A DNA stretch of 64,000 nucleotides from assembly GCA_045634365.1 (NCBI GenBank), contig JAZRAC010000067.1, positions 18,334 to 82,333 on the forward strand. The letters run 5' to 3'. Position 1 is the stretch's first letter. Every line of letters starts with the position of its first letter. The notes below the pieces were generated by a model. It saw nothing but the letters and a program-made list of their open reading frames with translations, was not told the origin of the DNA and made no database searches. Shown here in pieces: positions 11,301 to 19,746 of the stretch. Made by a program: the position numbers and the translations under genes. The stretch comes from HGM04593 sp045634365. GTDB taxonomy: Bacteria; Bacteroidota; Bacteroidia; Bacteroidales; Bacteroidaceae.

Positions 11301-12212
11301 GAGCATAAATTCGGCGATACAACAACTTACATAAATTCTGCTACCGTTACAGCCACAATGGCTGCCGACAACAACAGTTGCGTGGTTGTGGTAGATGCAT
11401 CGCACGATAAGTGCCCCTACAAGATAACCTATACAATATACGCAAGCGGAGTAGTGGATATGAAGGTCGACTATACTCCTGCAACCTCTTTGCGCCGTAT
11501 AGGATTGGATGTAATCTTCCCTGCCGGTTACGAGAATGTGACTTACTATGCAAAGGGACCGTGGGAGAATTATATCGACCGTCAGCGTGGTTCTTTCCTT
11601 GGTCGTTACACAACCACCATCGACGATATGTTCGAAATGTATCCCCACCCGCAGTCTATGGGTAACCGTATGGCGTTGCGTGAACTCAACCTCGTGAATC
11701 CCGAAAATAATAACAGTATAAAGATAGAGACCGAGGGTGAGGTTTCATTCTCGCTGTCGCACTACAATCAGAAGCAATATCTTGTTCCGGTTCTTCACCC
11801 GTGGGACCTTGTCAAGGACGATGTTGTTTATGCAACCTTCGATTATATGCAGCGTGGATTGGGTAACGGCAGTTGCGGTCCGGGTACCGAGAGTATGTAT
11901 CACTGCCCCAGTGGCTCAACATACAGCCATACACTGCGTGTGAGCACTGTGAACGGCCTTGAAACAGGTATTGAAGAGATTGGCGTTGATGCTTGCATTG
12001 TCGGCTACGATGCTGCTTCGTCGAGCCTTACACTCGCTAATATTGCCGATGGTGCCAAGGTAACCGTGCTTAATATGGGTGGTGTTGCCGTTGGTAAGGC
12101 TGTATGCTCGGGCGGTGCTGTTGTTTCGCTTGCCGATTGCCCCACAGGTTCATACATTGCTGTTATTGAGTGCGAAGGCAAGGTGCGTGTGCACAAGTTC
12201 CTGAAACGATAA
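5301..12212 (+). CDS. Giant secreted fusion: GH84 N-acetylglucosaminidase, lectin-like modules, GH2 beta-galactosidase, T9SS tail
   Basis: One chain of 2303 residues holds two glycosidases. A signal peptide (1-~25, LHSQ) precedes a GH84 unit: an N-terminal alpha/beta domain (~28-145), then the barrel with YRGLVEGYYGNPYS and FFDDVWG, where D263 and D264 are the expected catalytic Asp pair, then a helical region to ~610. Four carbohydrate-binding-like modules begin near 616, 762, 909 and 1054, three of them with a YYI/YRI...GKYL/GKYI pattern. A LacZ-type GH2 enzyme (~1195-2210) follows, with acid/base E1663 in SLANESG and nucleophile E1729 in MCEYAHAMGN. The last ~75 residues (~2227-2303) resemble a T9SS type A tail. 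GH84 removes beta-GlcNAc and GH2 removes beta-Gal, so together they could trim Gal-GlcNAc chains (inference). All catalytic motifs look intact. Confidence 0.92.
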   Translation: MKTLKKICCFATLLVLSLVAHPLHSQTVEISPVPQEISWSGETAFSAGTSFVITGEADADADAVTLFKEHFSTGGLLPVIIGERGDAAVAAYESLIPEETEGYYLSVSSDKVIIAGNDGAGTFYGVQSFIQIATQPNVMAVTVTDYPSIPYRGLVEGYYGNPYSEADRMSLFEMFGRQKMNIYIYGPKDDVYHRGQWRENYPADQAEKIRSYVSAAKANKVDFVWAIHPGENIQWNKADSVNVVNKLKSMYDLGVRTFAVFFDDVWGGEGTRGDKQAQLLNYITDELAKAYDDVNPLILCPTQYNRGWSSGDYLATLGTTMYPEVRIMWTGNSVVDMINKGDMQWINTQISRKAFIWLNYPVNDYCINHLLMGPTYGNDLNIANMLSGFTSNPMEYAEASKLSLFSIGDYCWNMPAYDADASWENAIEYLMPENTADFRFFCENNVDLGVTVHGLRRTNESPEFVTAKSLYDAKMQVGDKAAAYAAVGEQFEKFVSSSDNLLASSEAPALIAEITPWLQCMKYTGLKGRSLVEMQNALLCENPDSFINSYLRYKEYDELQAALRSRDFEGTIKLATPVVATVHVEPFIKNTLGELVAEYKEKNDYRTDVFPAQVIENGTYYIMYNGKYLTNSTPNTASSVPQFLAAKDDVRPQKQEWKISIDPSTGRYKIINLEDNRYLNENGVFTVSESTNPYDPAWHTYEILRLANGKYAVQNGGSAGDKFWTSNGSRVEKSSSSEYVPSNFIFDIVPISGEDSFEKIDAEGVYYILDGDKYLTNGNISGSGGQPTFQAVATPGIAQEWLIFPDANGKQNYKITSNADGRYINEYGVFGTNQYYSDWNTYLITVQDGLYSLRWTQSAIKNGVKFIVSDGNKLVEQAISHSDSYTLKIVKKYVAPLPEPEVSKVAAPQYDIYRIEHIATGKYISNGDNVDNDARIIYATADESSAGQEWALFPTGIKDEYIFVNPTAKKAVDMAPGVGYPVQWNVEPYNVNQVFRLSQVEPDIYVLLNASNTAECLAVDALGAPAVTSSASAADTHFRFVATGEKLAADFPIANKSFVVKSVDTGQVLSAAAHSTLDSYLYSKDYIVDKGQCWKITKGNKAFILTSAAYGISLDMGLSGACIPLLYTTNSSNANQNIYFEEVEGEQGVYRLYALKDGTKYYLQSIADDAFATTTVATDSGTKFVIAMLESSLGNDWENQEFFEENKEAAHATFIPYTSAALMKSDAFYNTPWLTPANADYLSLNGVWKFNFVSDPSARPGESDFWGNEADVSAWDNIDVPSCWEMKGYDLPLYVNVEYPFLNNPPYIVNKVNGVGSNPVGSYRRTFTLPAGWDGKNVFLHFDGLYSAAYVWVNGQYVGYTQGGNNDHEFEISSYVRAGENNVSVQVLRWSDASYLEGQDMFHMSGLHRDVYMYATPKTFVRDHYITAELGDDYTSGTMSVAVEIDNRGGVAAEKRVEVQLLSPSDEIVATGIAEFELAAGVTSATSAITFDNLTALLPWTAETPNLYTVVIAQKGATGAEEMVFSTKFGFREVEINNGVVLVNGERVFFKGANTQDTHPLTGRTIDVETMLKDVVMMKQSNMNIVRTSHYPRQAKMYAMFDYYGLYCMDEADIECHKSWDDHKKNSISNDPTWRAQYVDRTVRMVYRDRNHPSVLFWSLANESGVGVNFNSTYASTRLLDSRPIHYEGYSADNSAANTDMHSKMYPNLAYVRTNANNSIGGEPFFMCEYAHAMGNGVGNLQEYWDIMESSKYGIGGCIWDWVDQSIYDPQAIKSGELTVNGFPKYMSGYDFPGPHQGNFLNNGLVTADRAWSAKLTEVKKVYQYAAFTFDASTATLTVKNKYNFTNLNAFSLRYSLLCDGKVVASDVQAMPLTAPGEVAAMQLSLPSAYEPASEYLLNVELVKKDAEPWCESGYAVAAEQFVVQERASLAVLVATEEDDELTLTADGGYTVANNNIRFAVDADGFVTEWVANDVQVLADGGNNPVYSNIRWIENESPYGEHKFGDTTTYINSATVTATMAADNNSCVVVVDASHDKCPYKITYTIYASGVVDMKVDYTPATSLRRIGLDVIFPAGYENVTYYAKGPWENYIDRQRGSFLGRYTTTIDDMFEMYPHPQSMGNRMALRELNLVNPENNNSIKIETEGEVSFSLSHYNQKQYLVPVLHPWDLVKDDVVYATFDYMQRGLGNGSCGPGTESMYHCPSGSTYSHTLRVSTVNGLETGIEEIGVDACIVGYDAASSSLTLANIADGAKVTVLNMGGVAVGKAVCSGGAVVSLADCPTGSYIAVIECEGKVRVHKFLKR

Positions 12213-12256
12213 TCACTCTTACAATCTACATTCCCTTGTGGGGAGTGTAGATGATA

Positions 12257-12302
12257 AAAAACCAATCGGCAGAAACAATTTCGTTTCTGCCGATTGGTTT
12301 TT
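12257..12302. terminator. Bidirectional terminator between the GH84-GH2 gene and korB
   Basis: Perfect 20-base arms (AAAAACCAATCGGCAGAAAC and its complement) surround a 6-base loop. An A run on the left and a T run on the right serve both convergent transcripts. A weaker hairpin (ATCTACATTCCC / GGGGAGTGTAGAT) lies just before it at 12224-12252. Confidence 0.9.
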
Positions 12303-12323
12303 ATATAGTCGGTAAATTCTTCT

Positions 12324-13328
12324 TTACTTTATCTCCCAAGTGTCGTTTGTCTCCAATAATTCGGTGAAGGTGTGATACTTTTTCTGTGTCTTAACCTCCT
12401 CCACTTGTGCGTGTACCGCATCGTTGTAAGTGGGAGCCTCAACATCGCGTATAATACCGAGAGCAATGGGAAAATCGGGGCCCTCCATAAGGGCGAGCTT
12501 CAAGTGCAGGGTGGTGTCCTTGCAGTGAGCATCGTGAACAAGAATGTCATTTTCGGTAATTCCATTCTCGCCAATTTTCACCACTTTAAGTCCGAATCCT
12601 TCCTGCATAAGGCCATATTCGCGGTTCTCTCCGAAAATCATAGGCTTGCCGTGCTCCAAATATATGGCGTTCTTTGCGCGGCCCTCCTTTGTGTATATGC
12701 TGTCGTGAGTGCCATTGTTGAAGATTATACAATTCTGCAACACCTCCACAACCGATGCACCCTTATGCTGCGCAGCAGCTTTCAGGCAGGCAACGGTGGG
12801 CTGCATATCTGTTGCCACGCAACGTGCAAAGAACTGTCCGCGTGCGCCGAAGCATAGCTCTGCGGGGCGGAAGGGGTCTTCCACCGTGCCGTAGGGCGAG
12901 GACTTGCTCACAAAGCCTCTTGCCGAAGTTGGCGAGTACTGTCCCTTTGTAAGGCCGTATATACGGTTGTTGAGCAGAATCATATTAAGGTCGATGTTAC
13001 GACGCACGGCGTGAATAAAGTGGTTACCACCGATGGCAAGGCCGTCGCCGTCGCCCGAGATTTGCCACACTGTAAGGTTGGGGTTGGCAACCTTTGCGCC
13101 TGTGGCTATGGCTGCTGCACGCCCGTGTATAGTGTGGAATCCGTATGTATTCATATAGTAGGGCAGACGCGACGAGCATCCGATGCCCGAAATTACTGCA
13201 ATATTGTGGGGCGCAACACCAATCTCGCTCATAGCTTTGTGCAAAGCTCCCAAGAATGAGTGGTCGCCGCAACCGGGGCACCAACGGGGCTGCCCGAACT
13301 TATAGTCTTGTGCTGTGTATTCGCTCAT
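12324..13328 (-). CDS. korB: 2-oxoacid:ferredoxin oxidoreductase, beta subunit (KorB-type)
   Basis: Thiamine-diphosphate subunit of a 2-oxoglutarate (or related 2-oxoacid):ferredoxin oxidoreductase, which makes acyl-CoA, CO2 and reduced ferredoxin. The product is 334 residues. RWCPGCGDHSFL and GIGCSSRLP carry cysteines expected to ligate the [4Fe-4S] cluster. ISGDGDGLAIGGNHF followed by ILLNNRIYG is the ThDP/Mg signature. The start lies 2 bases after the korA stop, so translation is probably coupled. No ferredoxin-like subunit gene lies in this operon. Exact substrate preference cannot be read from sequence. Confidence 0.93.
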   Translation of the reverse strand: MSEYTAQDYKFGQPRWCPGCGDHSFLGALHKAMSEIGVAPHNIAVISGIGCSSRLPYYMNTYGFHTIHGRAAAIATGAKVANPNLTVWQISGDGDGLAIGGNHFIHAVRRNIDLNMILLNNRIYGLTKGQYSPTSARGFVSKSSPYGTVEDPFRPAELCFGARGQFFARCVATDMQPTVACLKAAAQHKGASVVEVLQNCIIFNNGTHDSIYTKEGRAKNAIYLEHGKPMIFGENREYGLMQEGFGLKVVKIGENGITENDILVHDAHCKDTTLHLKLALMEGPDFPIALGIIRDVEAPTYNDAVHAQVEEVKTQKKYHTFTELLETNDTWEIK

Positions 13329-13330
13329 TG

Positions 13331-15190
13331 TTATTCCTCCATTATTTTAGTAAATGCCTCAACCAATGTTGCAATGGCAAACGGTTGGCCCTTTACTTCG
13401 TTATACTGATGCAGCTTTATACCCTCGACTTTTGTGCGCAGGTACGATGCAAATTGTCCCATATTCTGCTCGGCAACTACAATTTTTTTGTACTTGCGCA
13501 GTACCTCGGCGGTGTTGGCAGGGAGGGGATTTATGTAGTTGAAGTGGGCGAGTGCTGTTTTTTTGCCGGCTTTGTTCATAGCCTGCATCGCCTCGCACAG
13601 GTGACCGTATGTGCCACCGAAGCCCACGATGAGCAGGTCGGCATTCTCGTCGCCCTCCACTTGCAGTGCGGGAATGTAGTTGGCTATCTTTGCAACCTTT
13701 TCGGCACGTTTCTCAACCATATTGTGGTGGTTGTCGGGGTCGTTGGAGATTGCTCCTGTTGCCGCGCTCTTTTCCAATCCTCCGATGCGGTGCATAAAGC
13801 CCTCGGTGCCGGGAACGGCCCAATAGCGAACATCATTCTCGGGGTTACGCTTGTAGGGTGTCCACCCCTCCTTCATTTCGGGAGTAACGTAGGGAGGCAC
13901 AATCGCGGGGTATTCTGCTATATTGGGGAGCTTCCACGCTGCCGAGCCATTGGCGATGAATGCGTCGGTGAGCAGAATGACGGGTGTCATATGCTCAACG
14001 GCTATTTTACAGGCACTGTATGCTGCGTCGAAGCAATCGGTGGGCGAGCTTGCTGCAATCACGGGGATAGGGCTCTCGCCGTTGCGCCCGTAAAGAGCTT
14101 GCAGAAGGTCGGTCTGCTCCGATTTTGTGGGAAGGCCGGTAGAGGGGCCGCCACGCTGTACATTTATAATTACAAGGGGAAGCTCGGTTATGACAGCAAG
14201 GTTTATTGCCTCGCTCTTCAAGCATACTCCGGGGCCGCTGGTGCTTGTGCAGGCAAGTGCTCCTGCGTATGCTGCACCCACTGCCGATGCACAACCGGCA
14301 ATTTCATCTTCGGCCTGCATTGTAACAACGCCGAGCGACTTGTGCTTCGCAAGTTCGTGCAGAATGTCGGTCGCGGGGGTTATAGGGTAGGAACCGAGAA
14401 AAAGGTTCATTTTGGCCATCTCGGCTGCTGCCATAAGACCGTATGCAGTAGCTTTGTTGCCGTTGATGTCCATATATTTGCCCTTCTCTTTCTCACCCTT
14501 GCTCTCACTCTCTATGCTGTATGTGTGCGAAATTGATGCGTGGGTGTTGTGTCCCATATTGTATCCTGCGTGCAAGGCTTTTATGTTGGCCTCGGCAATT
14601 TCAGGCTTTTTGGCAAATTTGGTGCGCAACATATTCTCGGCAATAGAGAGGTCGCGGTCGAAGAGCCAGCATACAAGGCCCAATGCGAGCATATTCTTGC
14701 AACGCACGATGCTCTTGTTGTCGAGCCCGCTATCTTTCAGCGTCTCCTGACACATAGATGTGATGGGGCAGGGCACAACCTCGCAGGTAATCCCAAGCTC
14801 TTTTATAGGGTCGTCGGTCTTGAATTCCGCTTTTTGAAGGTCCTTCTCGGTAAACGAGTCGGTATCTATGATTATTGCGCCTGTGGGCTTGCAATATTTA
14901 TGCTGTGTTTTTAGCGCGGCGGGGTTCATTGCAACCAATATGTCGCATTTGTCGCCGGGGGTTAATACCTTGTCGGCGCCGACGTGCACCTGAAAGCCCG
15001 AAACTCCGGTGAGTACACCTTGCGGGGCGCGAATGTCGGCGGGATAATCGGGAAAGGTACAAATGTCGTTACCTACCGTAGCCGATATTGTTGAAAAAAT
15101 ATTACCGGCCAACTGCATTCCGTCGCCCGAATCTCCGGAGAAACGTACTATCACGCGGTCCAGTTTTTGTATATTCTTATTTTCTGCCAT
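13331..15190 (-). CDS. korA: 2-oxoacid:ferredoxin oxidoreductase, fused gamma-alpha subunit (KorA-type)
   Basis: 619 residues. Residues 1-~195 form the gamma domain (VRFSGDSGDGMQLAGN; YPADIRAPQGVLTG), which helps bind CoA. Residues ~240-619 form the alpha pyrimidine-binding and transketolase C-like domains (FLGSYPITPATDIL; MQAEDEIAGCASAVGAAYAG; TSTSGPGVCLKSE). The gamma-alpha fusion is usual for KorA of Bacteroidota. It is first gene of a two-gene operon with korB. A weak -7 box (GAACTTTG, 15234-15227) lies upstream. With Pta-AckA elsewhere in the window it fits anaerobic central metabolism. Confidence 0.93.
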   Translation of the reverse strand: MAENKNIQKLDRVIVRFSGDSGDGMQLAGNIFSTISATVGNDICTFPDYPADIRAPQGVLTGVSGFQVHVGADKVLTPGDKCDILVAMNPAALKTQHKYCKPTGAIIIDTDSFTEKDLQKAEFKTDDPIKELGITCEVVPCPITSMCQETLKDSGLDNKSIVRCKNMLALGLVCWLFDRDLSIAENMLRTKFAKKPEIAEANIKALHAGYNMGHNTHASISHTYSIESESKGEKEKGKYMDINGNKATAYGLMAAAEMAKMNLFLGSYPITPATDILHELAKHKSLGVVTMQAEDEIAGCASAVGAAYAGALACTSTSGPGVCLKSEAINLAVITELPLVIINVQRGGPSTGLPTKSEQTDLLQALYGRNGESPIPVIAASSPTDCFDAAYSACKIAVEHMTPVILLTDAFIANGSAAWKLPNIAEYPAIVPPYVTPEMKEGWTPYKRNPENDVRYWAVPGTEGFMHRIGGLEKSAATGAISNDPDNHHNMVEKRAEKVAKIANYIPALQVEGDENADLLIVGFGGTYGHLCEAMQAMNKAGKKTALAHFNYINPLPANTAEVLRKYKKIVVAEQNMGQFASYLRTKVEGIKLHQYNEVKGQPFAIATLVEAFTKIMEE

Positions 15191-15376
15191 TTATTATGGA
15201 TTTTTGGTTTTTAAAATTTGTAACTGCAAAGTTCGTAAACATTTGTCAAACGAGGAAATATTTTAGCAATAACTTTACTCTTAAATACAAAAATATTGCA
15301 TATAGATGCATTCTTTTGGTAATTTATACACAAAGTAGTATATATATGCAATATTTGTGCTCGTAGCACTGGACTG

Positions 15377-16693
15377 CTATTCGAGGTAACGCGAAATGTT
15401 GCCGCTAATCTGCAAGAGTGATATTTCGCATATTTTGGTGTTGTATTGTGCGGTGAGCAATCGCTCTTCGGCGTCGAGAAGGCTCTTCTGTGCCTCGCGC
15501 ATTTCAAAGCCCGAAAGGTCGCCAAGCATATAACGTTCCTTGGCAATGTCGTGGTTGTCGCGGGCGGTGATAAGATTCTGCTTTTCAAGGTTCAGCAACT
15601 CCAAATTATTGCGATAGGCCTGCCACAGGCTGCCAAGGTCGGCTTTCAAGGCAAGCTCCAACTGCTCGCGTTGCAGTTGCATATTCTGTATCTCTATTTT
15701 TGCATTGCGTTTTTCGCGTCGGCGGTTGCCGTCCCACAGATTAAATCCCACCGAGAGGCCGCCGTTAAAGCCCCAGCTGTTGCGGTGGTTATATGTATTC
15801 TGGTCGTATTTGCTGTACCCATAATCGTAGCCCGCGTTTAGTTTAAGATAGGGGTAGTTGCGTGCGAGTACCTTTTTGTAGTCGAGCTTAGCGAGCGTGC
15901 CGGCCTGTTCGGCTTTCAGCAGTTCGGAGTTATTTTCGAGCGTGCCGTTCCATAATTCCACAAAATCGAGCATTGCGTTTACGTTTATGGCAGTGTCGCT
16001 TGTCAGCAAGGGGCTGTACACCTGCTCTATGGCCATAAGTTCGTTAAGTGCGATGCGTGAGTTTATCACAGCCTCCTGCTGTCGCAGATATTGCGCACTG
16101 TCGGCGTTAAAGTCCACTTTTGCCTGTTGATAGTCGAGGCGCGAGAAGTTACCAATGTGGTAACGCTCCTCCACAATGCGCAAACGTTCTTTCGACAATC
16201 TTACTGCGTAAAGGAAATTTTTGAGGCGTATGCGCTGCTGTATGAAGTTGTAATACTCGGCTGTGAGCGTGGCAATAAAATCCTCTATGGCGATGCGGGT
16301 GTTTGTTTCGCCCATACGTTCCAACTCCTTCAACTGCTTATATGTGGTGCTCACTTTGAACCCGTCGAAAATGGTCCAGTTGAGGTCTATTCCCGCCCTG
16401 ATATTCTGGTCGAGAATATTACGTTGCTTGACAGTCTGGCTGCTGCCCTGTACCTTGGAACTGCTGCTGTTGTTCGACAGGTCGTATCCGCCGCCAAAAT
16501 CAATCGTCGGCAGATAACCGGCATTGGCAAGCGTGGCATTATTGCGAGCAATCTGCTCCTCGCCCTTTACAATGCGCAACGAGTAGTTATTTTCGAGCCC
16601 TTTTTCCAAGCACTCTTTCAGCGAAATAGTTTGCGCCTGCATCTGTGTGAATGCTGTTGCGCAGATACATATAATTGTTGCTATATATTTCAT
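15377..16693 (-). CDS. TolC-like outer membrane efflux protein
   Basis: 438 residues with a signal peptide (1-~20, MQAQ) and the two repeated halves of the outer-membrane efflux family. The coiled-coil parts include YNFIQQRIRLKNFLYAVRLSK and LDAEERLLTAQYNTKICEISL; the barrel part includes FDGFKVSTTYKQLKEL. It forms the trimeric exit duct for the pump encoded just upstream. Its ATG overlaps the pump stop codon by four bases (16690-16693), indicating translational coupling as last gene of a three-gene operon. Substrate unknown. Confidence 0.92.
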   Translation of the reverse strand: MKYIATIICICATAFTQMQAQTISLKECLEKGLENNYSLRIVKGEEQIARNNATLANAGYLPTIDFGGGYDLSNNSSSSKVQGSSQTVKQRNILDQNIRAGIDLNWTIFDGFKVSTTYKQLKELERMGETNTRIAIEDFIATLTAEYYNFIQQRIRLKNFLYAVRLSKERLRIVEERYHIGNFSRLDYQQAKVDFNADSAQYLRQQEAVINSRIALNELMAIEQVYSPLLTSDTAINVNAMLDFVELWNGTLENNSELLKAEQAGTLAKLDYKKVLARNYPYLKLNAGYDYGYSKYDQNTYNHRNSWGFNGGLSVGFNLWDGNRRREKRNAKIEIQNMQLQREQLELALKADLGSLWQAYRNNLELLNLEKQNLITARDNHDIAKERYMLGDLSGFEMREAQKSLLDAEERLLTAQYNTKICEISLLQISGNISRYLE

Positions 16694-19600
16694 AAATCTT
16701 CTTCTTTATTATCTCTTTCGGTTGAAATATAACTATATATTGCCGGAACAATGTACATTGTGAGTATAGTGGACACAAGCATACCTCCAATAACTGCAGT
16801 TCCCATTGCGATGCGTTGGTTGGCACCCTCGCCGCTTGCAAATGCAAGAGGAAGCAGGCCGAGCATTGTGGAAACGCTTGTCATAAGAATGGGGCGCAGA
16901 CGTTGCAACGAGGCACTGCGTATGGCGGTCATCTTATCCTCGCCACTCTCCTTCTTCTGGTTGGCAAACTCCACAATGAGAATACCATTTTTGGCAACAA
17001 GGCCAATGAGCATAATAATACCAATCTGGCTAAATATATTCATCGTAATTCCTGTTACAGCCATAAATATGAGTGCACCGGCAATGGCAAGAGGCACGGT
17101 GAGCATAATGACAAACGGGTCTTTGAAGCTCTCGAATTGTGCGGCAAGAATAAGATAGATGAGCACCAACGCGAGGATGAATGCAAAAAGCAGGCTCGAA
17201 GAGCTCTCGCGATACTCCTTTGAGTCGCCCGCAAGTGCCGTGCGGAACGACTCGTCGAGCAATTCCTCGGCAATCTTGTCCATTTCGTCTAGCCCCTCCC
17301 CGATGGTCTTTCCGTCGGCAAGACCGGCCGAAATTGTAGCCGAAATAAAGCGGTTGTAGTGGTAGAGCTTGGGCGGTGCCACCGACTCCACAAACTCCAC
17401 AAGATTGTCGAATTGTATCATTTCGCCCTTGTCGCTGCGAATATAGAGCGATTTTATGTTCGATGGAGTGTTACGCTGCTGGCGGTTAATCTGCCCGATA
17501 ATCTCATACTGTTTGCCGTTCATATAGAAGTATCCCATACGCTGTCCGCTCAATCCATATTGCAGCGTCTCGGCAACATCGCGCACGCTTGCTCCAAGCG
17601 TTCCCGCCTTGTCGCGGTTGATGTTCACGCGCACTTCGGGGCTGCTGAATTTAAGGTCGACGTCGGCCATTTGAAAGGTGGGGTTGTCGTGTACACGGCT
17701 CAAAAATTCGGGGAGAACCTCTTGCAGTTTCTCTATGCTCACAGCCTGTAACACATACTGCACGGGCATACTGCCTCGTCGCCCGCCGAATGACGACTGC
17801 TGTTGCACGAAGGCTCTTGCCTTGGTCTTTTCCTTCACTGCCTGTGATAGTTTTGCTGCCACATCCATCTGCGAGTAGTCGCGCTCGCTTAAATCTTTCA
17901 GTGTGATTCTGATATTTCCGCTACCGCTCGACACACGCGCCGTCACCGATTCAGCATCGGGTACAATGGAGTCCACAAGCTGGTTAATATCCTCGGTGTA
18001 GTCGCGCATAAACTCGTAGCTCGCTCCCTCGGCGCCTCGGGTGTTTATGGTTATCTGCGAGCGGTCTTCCAGCGGTGCCATTTCTGCGGGGATGTTGTTC
18101 CAAAGAATGGCGATGAGCACAAATGTGACTATGGTGATGAATATGGCCCACACACGGTGGCGCAAGAACCAGTCGAGCGACCTTTCGTAAAGGTTGTTCA
18201 TTCCTGTGAAGAATGGCTCGGTCTTACGATAAAATTTATTCTGCTCCTTGCGCCTTTTCAGAATTTTTGTGGCGAGCATAGGGGTGAACGTGAGTGCGGC
18301 AAACGACGATATTATCACCGAGCCGGCAACCACGAAGCTGAATTCACGGAACAGACGGCCACTGGTGCCCTCCATAAATACAATAGGGAGGAATACAGCC
18401 ACAAGCGTCACAGTGGTAGAAATTACGGCAAAGAAAATCTCCTTTGAACCCTCTATTCCGGCACGGAACGGCCTCATTCCCTGCTCTATGCGAATGTAGA
18501 TATTCTCCGTCATAACAATAGCATCGTCAACCACAAGGCCCACCGACAGAACCACAGCAAGCATTGTGAGCACGTTTATTGAGAATCCCGCCACATACAT
18601 CACAAAGAATGCTCCGATGAGCGACACGGGTATCACAATGCAGGGGATGAGTGTAACGCGCCAATCGCGCAGGAAGAGGAAGATTATTATAATCACAAGG
18701 ATGAATGCCTCGTACACCGTCTGCTTAACTTCGTTTATCGAGGCGCGTATGAACTTGGTGTTGTCGAATCCGTATGAGTATTTTACATCCTCGGGAAGGT
18801 CTTTCTCCATTGTGCGCATTCTCTCGTACACAGCATCGGCAATCTCAATGTGGTTGGCACCCGGCTGCGGAATTACCGCCACTCCCACCATAGGAACGCC
18901 GTTCATCTTCATATAGCTCTTAATGTCGGCAGGGCCAAGTTCGGCGTATCCAATGTCGCTCACGCGCACCACATTGCCGTTAATCTCTTTGAGTATCACA
19001 TTGTTGAACTCCTTGGCAGTATGCATCTGTCCCATTGTGCGCAGGGTAAGCTCCACGGTGTTGCCCTCTATGCTTCCCGATGGCAGTTCCACATTCTCGC
19101 TGGTTATTGCATTCTTTACATCTATGGGGGTAATGCCGTAGGCTGCCATTTTTACAGGGTCGAGCCAGATGCGCATAGAGTAGCGCTTCTCGCCCCAAAT
19201 TCCCACGCTGCTCACATTGGCAATAGTTTGCAGTTGCTCCTTCACGGTGAGGTCGGCAATTTCGCTCAATTCCAGCAACGAGCGATTTTCGCTCTGTATT
19301 GCCACCATAAGTATGGGCATTGCGTCGGCGTCGGCCTTCGACACGGTGGGTGGGTCGCAGTCGCGTGGCAGATAGCGTTGGGCACGCGACACTTTGTCGC
19401 GCACGTCGTTGGCCGCCGTTTCAAGGTCCACCGATAATTCAAACTCCACGGTTATACGGCACTGTCCCTGCTGGCTCACGCTCGACAGGGAGCGTATGCC
19501 CGGGATTCCGTTAATATTCTGTTCCAACGGTTCGGTTATCTGGTTCTCAATAACATCGGCGTTGGCACCTGCGTAACTGCAAGTAACCGAGATTATGGGG

Positions 19601-19725
19601 TTGTCCACCGAGGGGTATTCGCGCACTCCCAAGGTATTGTATCCGATGAGGCCGAACAGCAATATAATAATGGTAAGTACCGTAGCCAGCACCGGCCGGC
19701 GTATACTTAATTCCGAAATATTCAT
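16690..19725 (-). CDS. RND-family inner membrane efflux pump (HAE1/AcrB type)
   Basis: 1011 residues, the usual length for AcrB-like pumps. The N-terminal transmembrane helix is followed by the porter domain (SVDNPIISVTCSYAGANADV), TM segments, a second large periplasmic loop and the final TM bundle. The proton-relay pair D400-D401 is present in TM4 (SVGLVVDDAIVMTENIYIRI). It works with the adaptor at 19747-20823 and the TolC-like protein at 15377-16693. The substrate (drugs, bile salts or other hydrophobic compounds) cannot be told from sequence. Confidence 0.94.
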   Translation of the reverse strand: MNISELSIRRPVLATVLTIIILLFGLIGYNTLGVREYPSVDNPIISVTCSYAGANADVIENQITEPLEQNINGIPGIRSLSSVSQQGQCRITVEFELSVDLETAANDVRDKVSRAQRYLPRDCDPPTVSKADADAMPILMVAIQSENRSLLELSEIADLTVKEQLQTIANVSSVGIWGEKRYSMRIWLDPVKMAAYGITPIDVKNAITSENVELPSGSIEGNTVELTLRTMGQMHTAKEFNNVILKEINGNVVRVSDIGYAELGPADIKSYMKMNGVPMVGVAVIPQPGANHIEIADAVYERMRTMEKDLPEDVKYSYGFDNTKFIRASINEVKQTVYEAFILVIIIIFLFLRDWRVTLIPCIVIPVSLIGAFFVMYVAGFSINVLTMLAVVLSVGLVVDDAIVMTENIYIRIEQGMRPFRAGIEGSKEIFFAVISTTVTLVAVFLPIVFMEGTSGRLFREFSFVVAGSVIISSFAALTFTPMLATKILKRRKEQNKFYRKTEPFFTGMNNLYERSLDWFLRHRVWAIFITIVTFVLIAILWNNIPAEMAPLEDRSQITINTRGAEGASYEFMRDYTEDINQLVDSIVPDAESVTARVSSGSGNIRITLKDLSERDYSQMDVAAKLSQAVKEKTKARAFVQQQSSFGGRRGSMPVQYVLQAVSIEKLQEVLPEFLSRVHDNPTFQMADVDLKFSSPEVRVNINRDKAGTLGASVRDVAETLQYGLSGQRMGYFYMNGKQYEIIGQINRQQRNTPSNIKSLYIRSDKGEMIQFDNLVEFVESVAPPKLYHYNRFISATISAGLADGKTIGEGLDEMDKIAEELLDESFRTALAGDSKEYRESSSSLLFAFILALVLIYLILAAQFESFKDPFVIMLTVPLAIAGALIFMAVTGITMNIFSQIGIIMLIGLVAKNGILIVEFANQKKESGEDKMTAIRSASLQRLRPILMTSVSTMLGLLPLAFASGEGANQRIAMGTAVIGGMLVSTILTMYIVPAIYSYISTERDNKEEDL

Positions 19726-19746
19726 TTTGGGTACTCTTTTTGGGGG

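Noticed and set aside
13256..14536. Long plus-strand open frame inside korA
   Set aside because: It lies antisense to a well-conserved gene; the translation is Cys/His-rich and has no domain pattern.
12324..15190. Pyruvate:ferredoxin oxidoreductase
   Set aside because: The two-gene layout with a gamma-alpha fusion and separate short beta subunit fits the KorAB type rather than the single ~1180-residue pyruvate enzyme common in this phylum.
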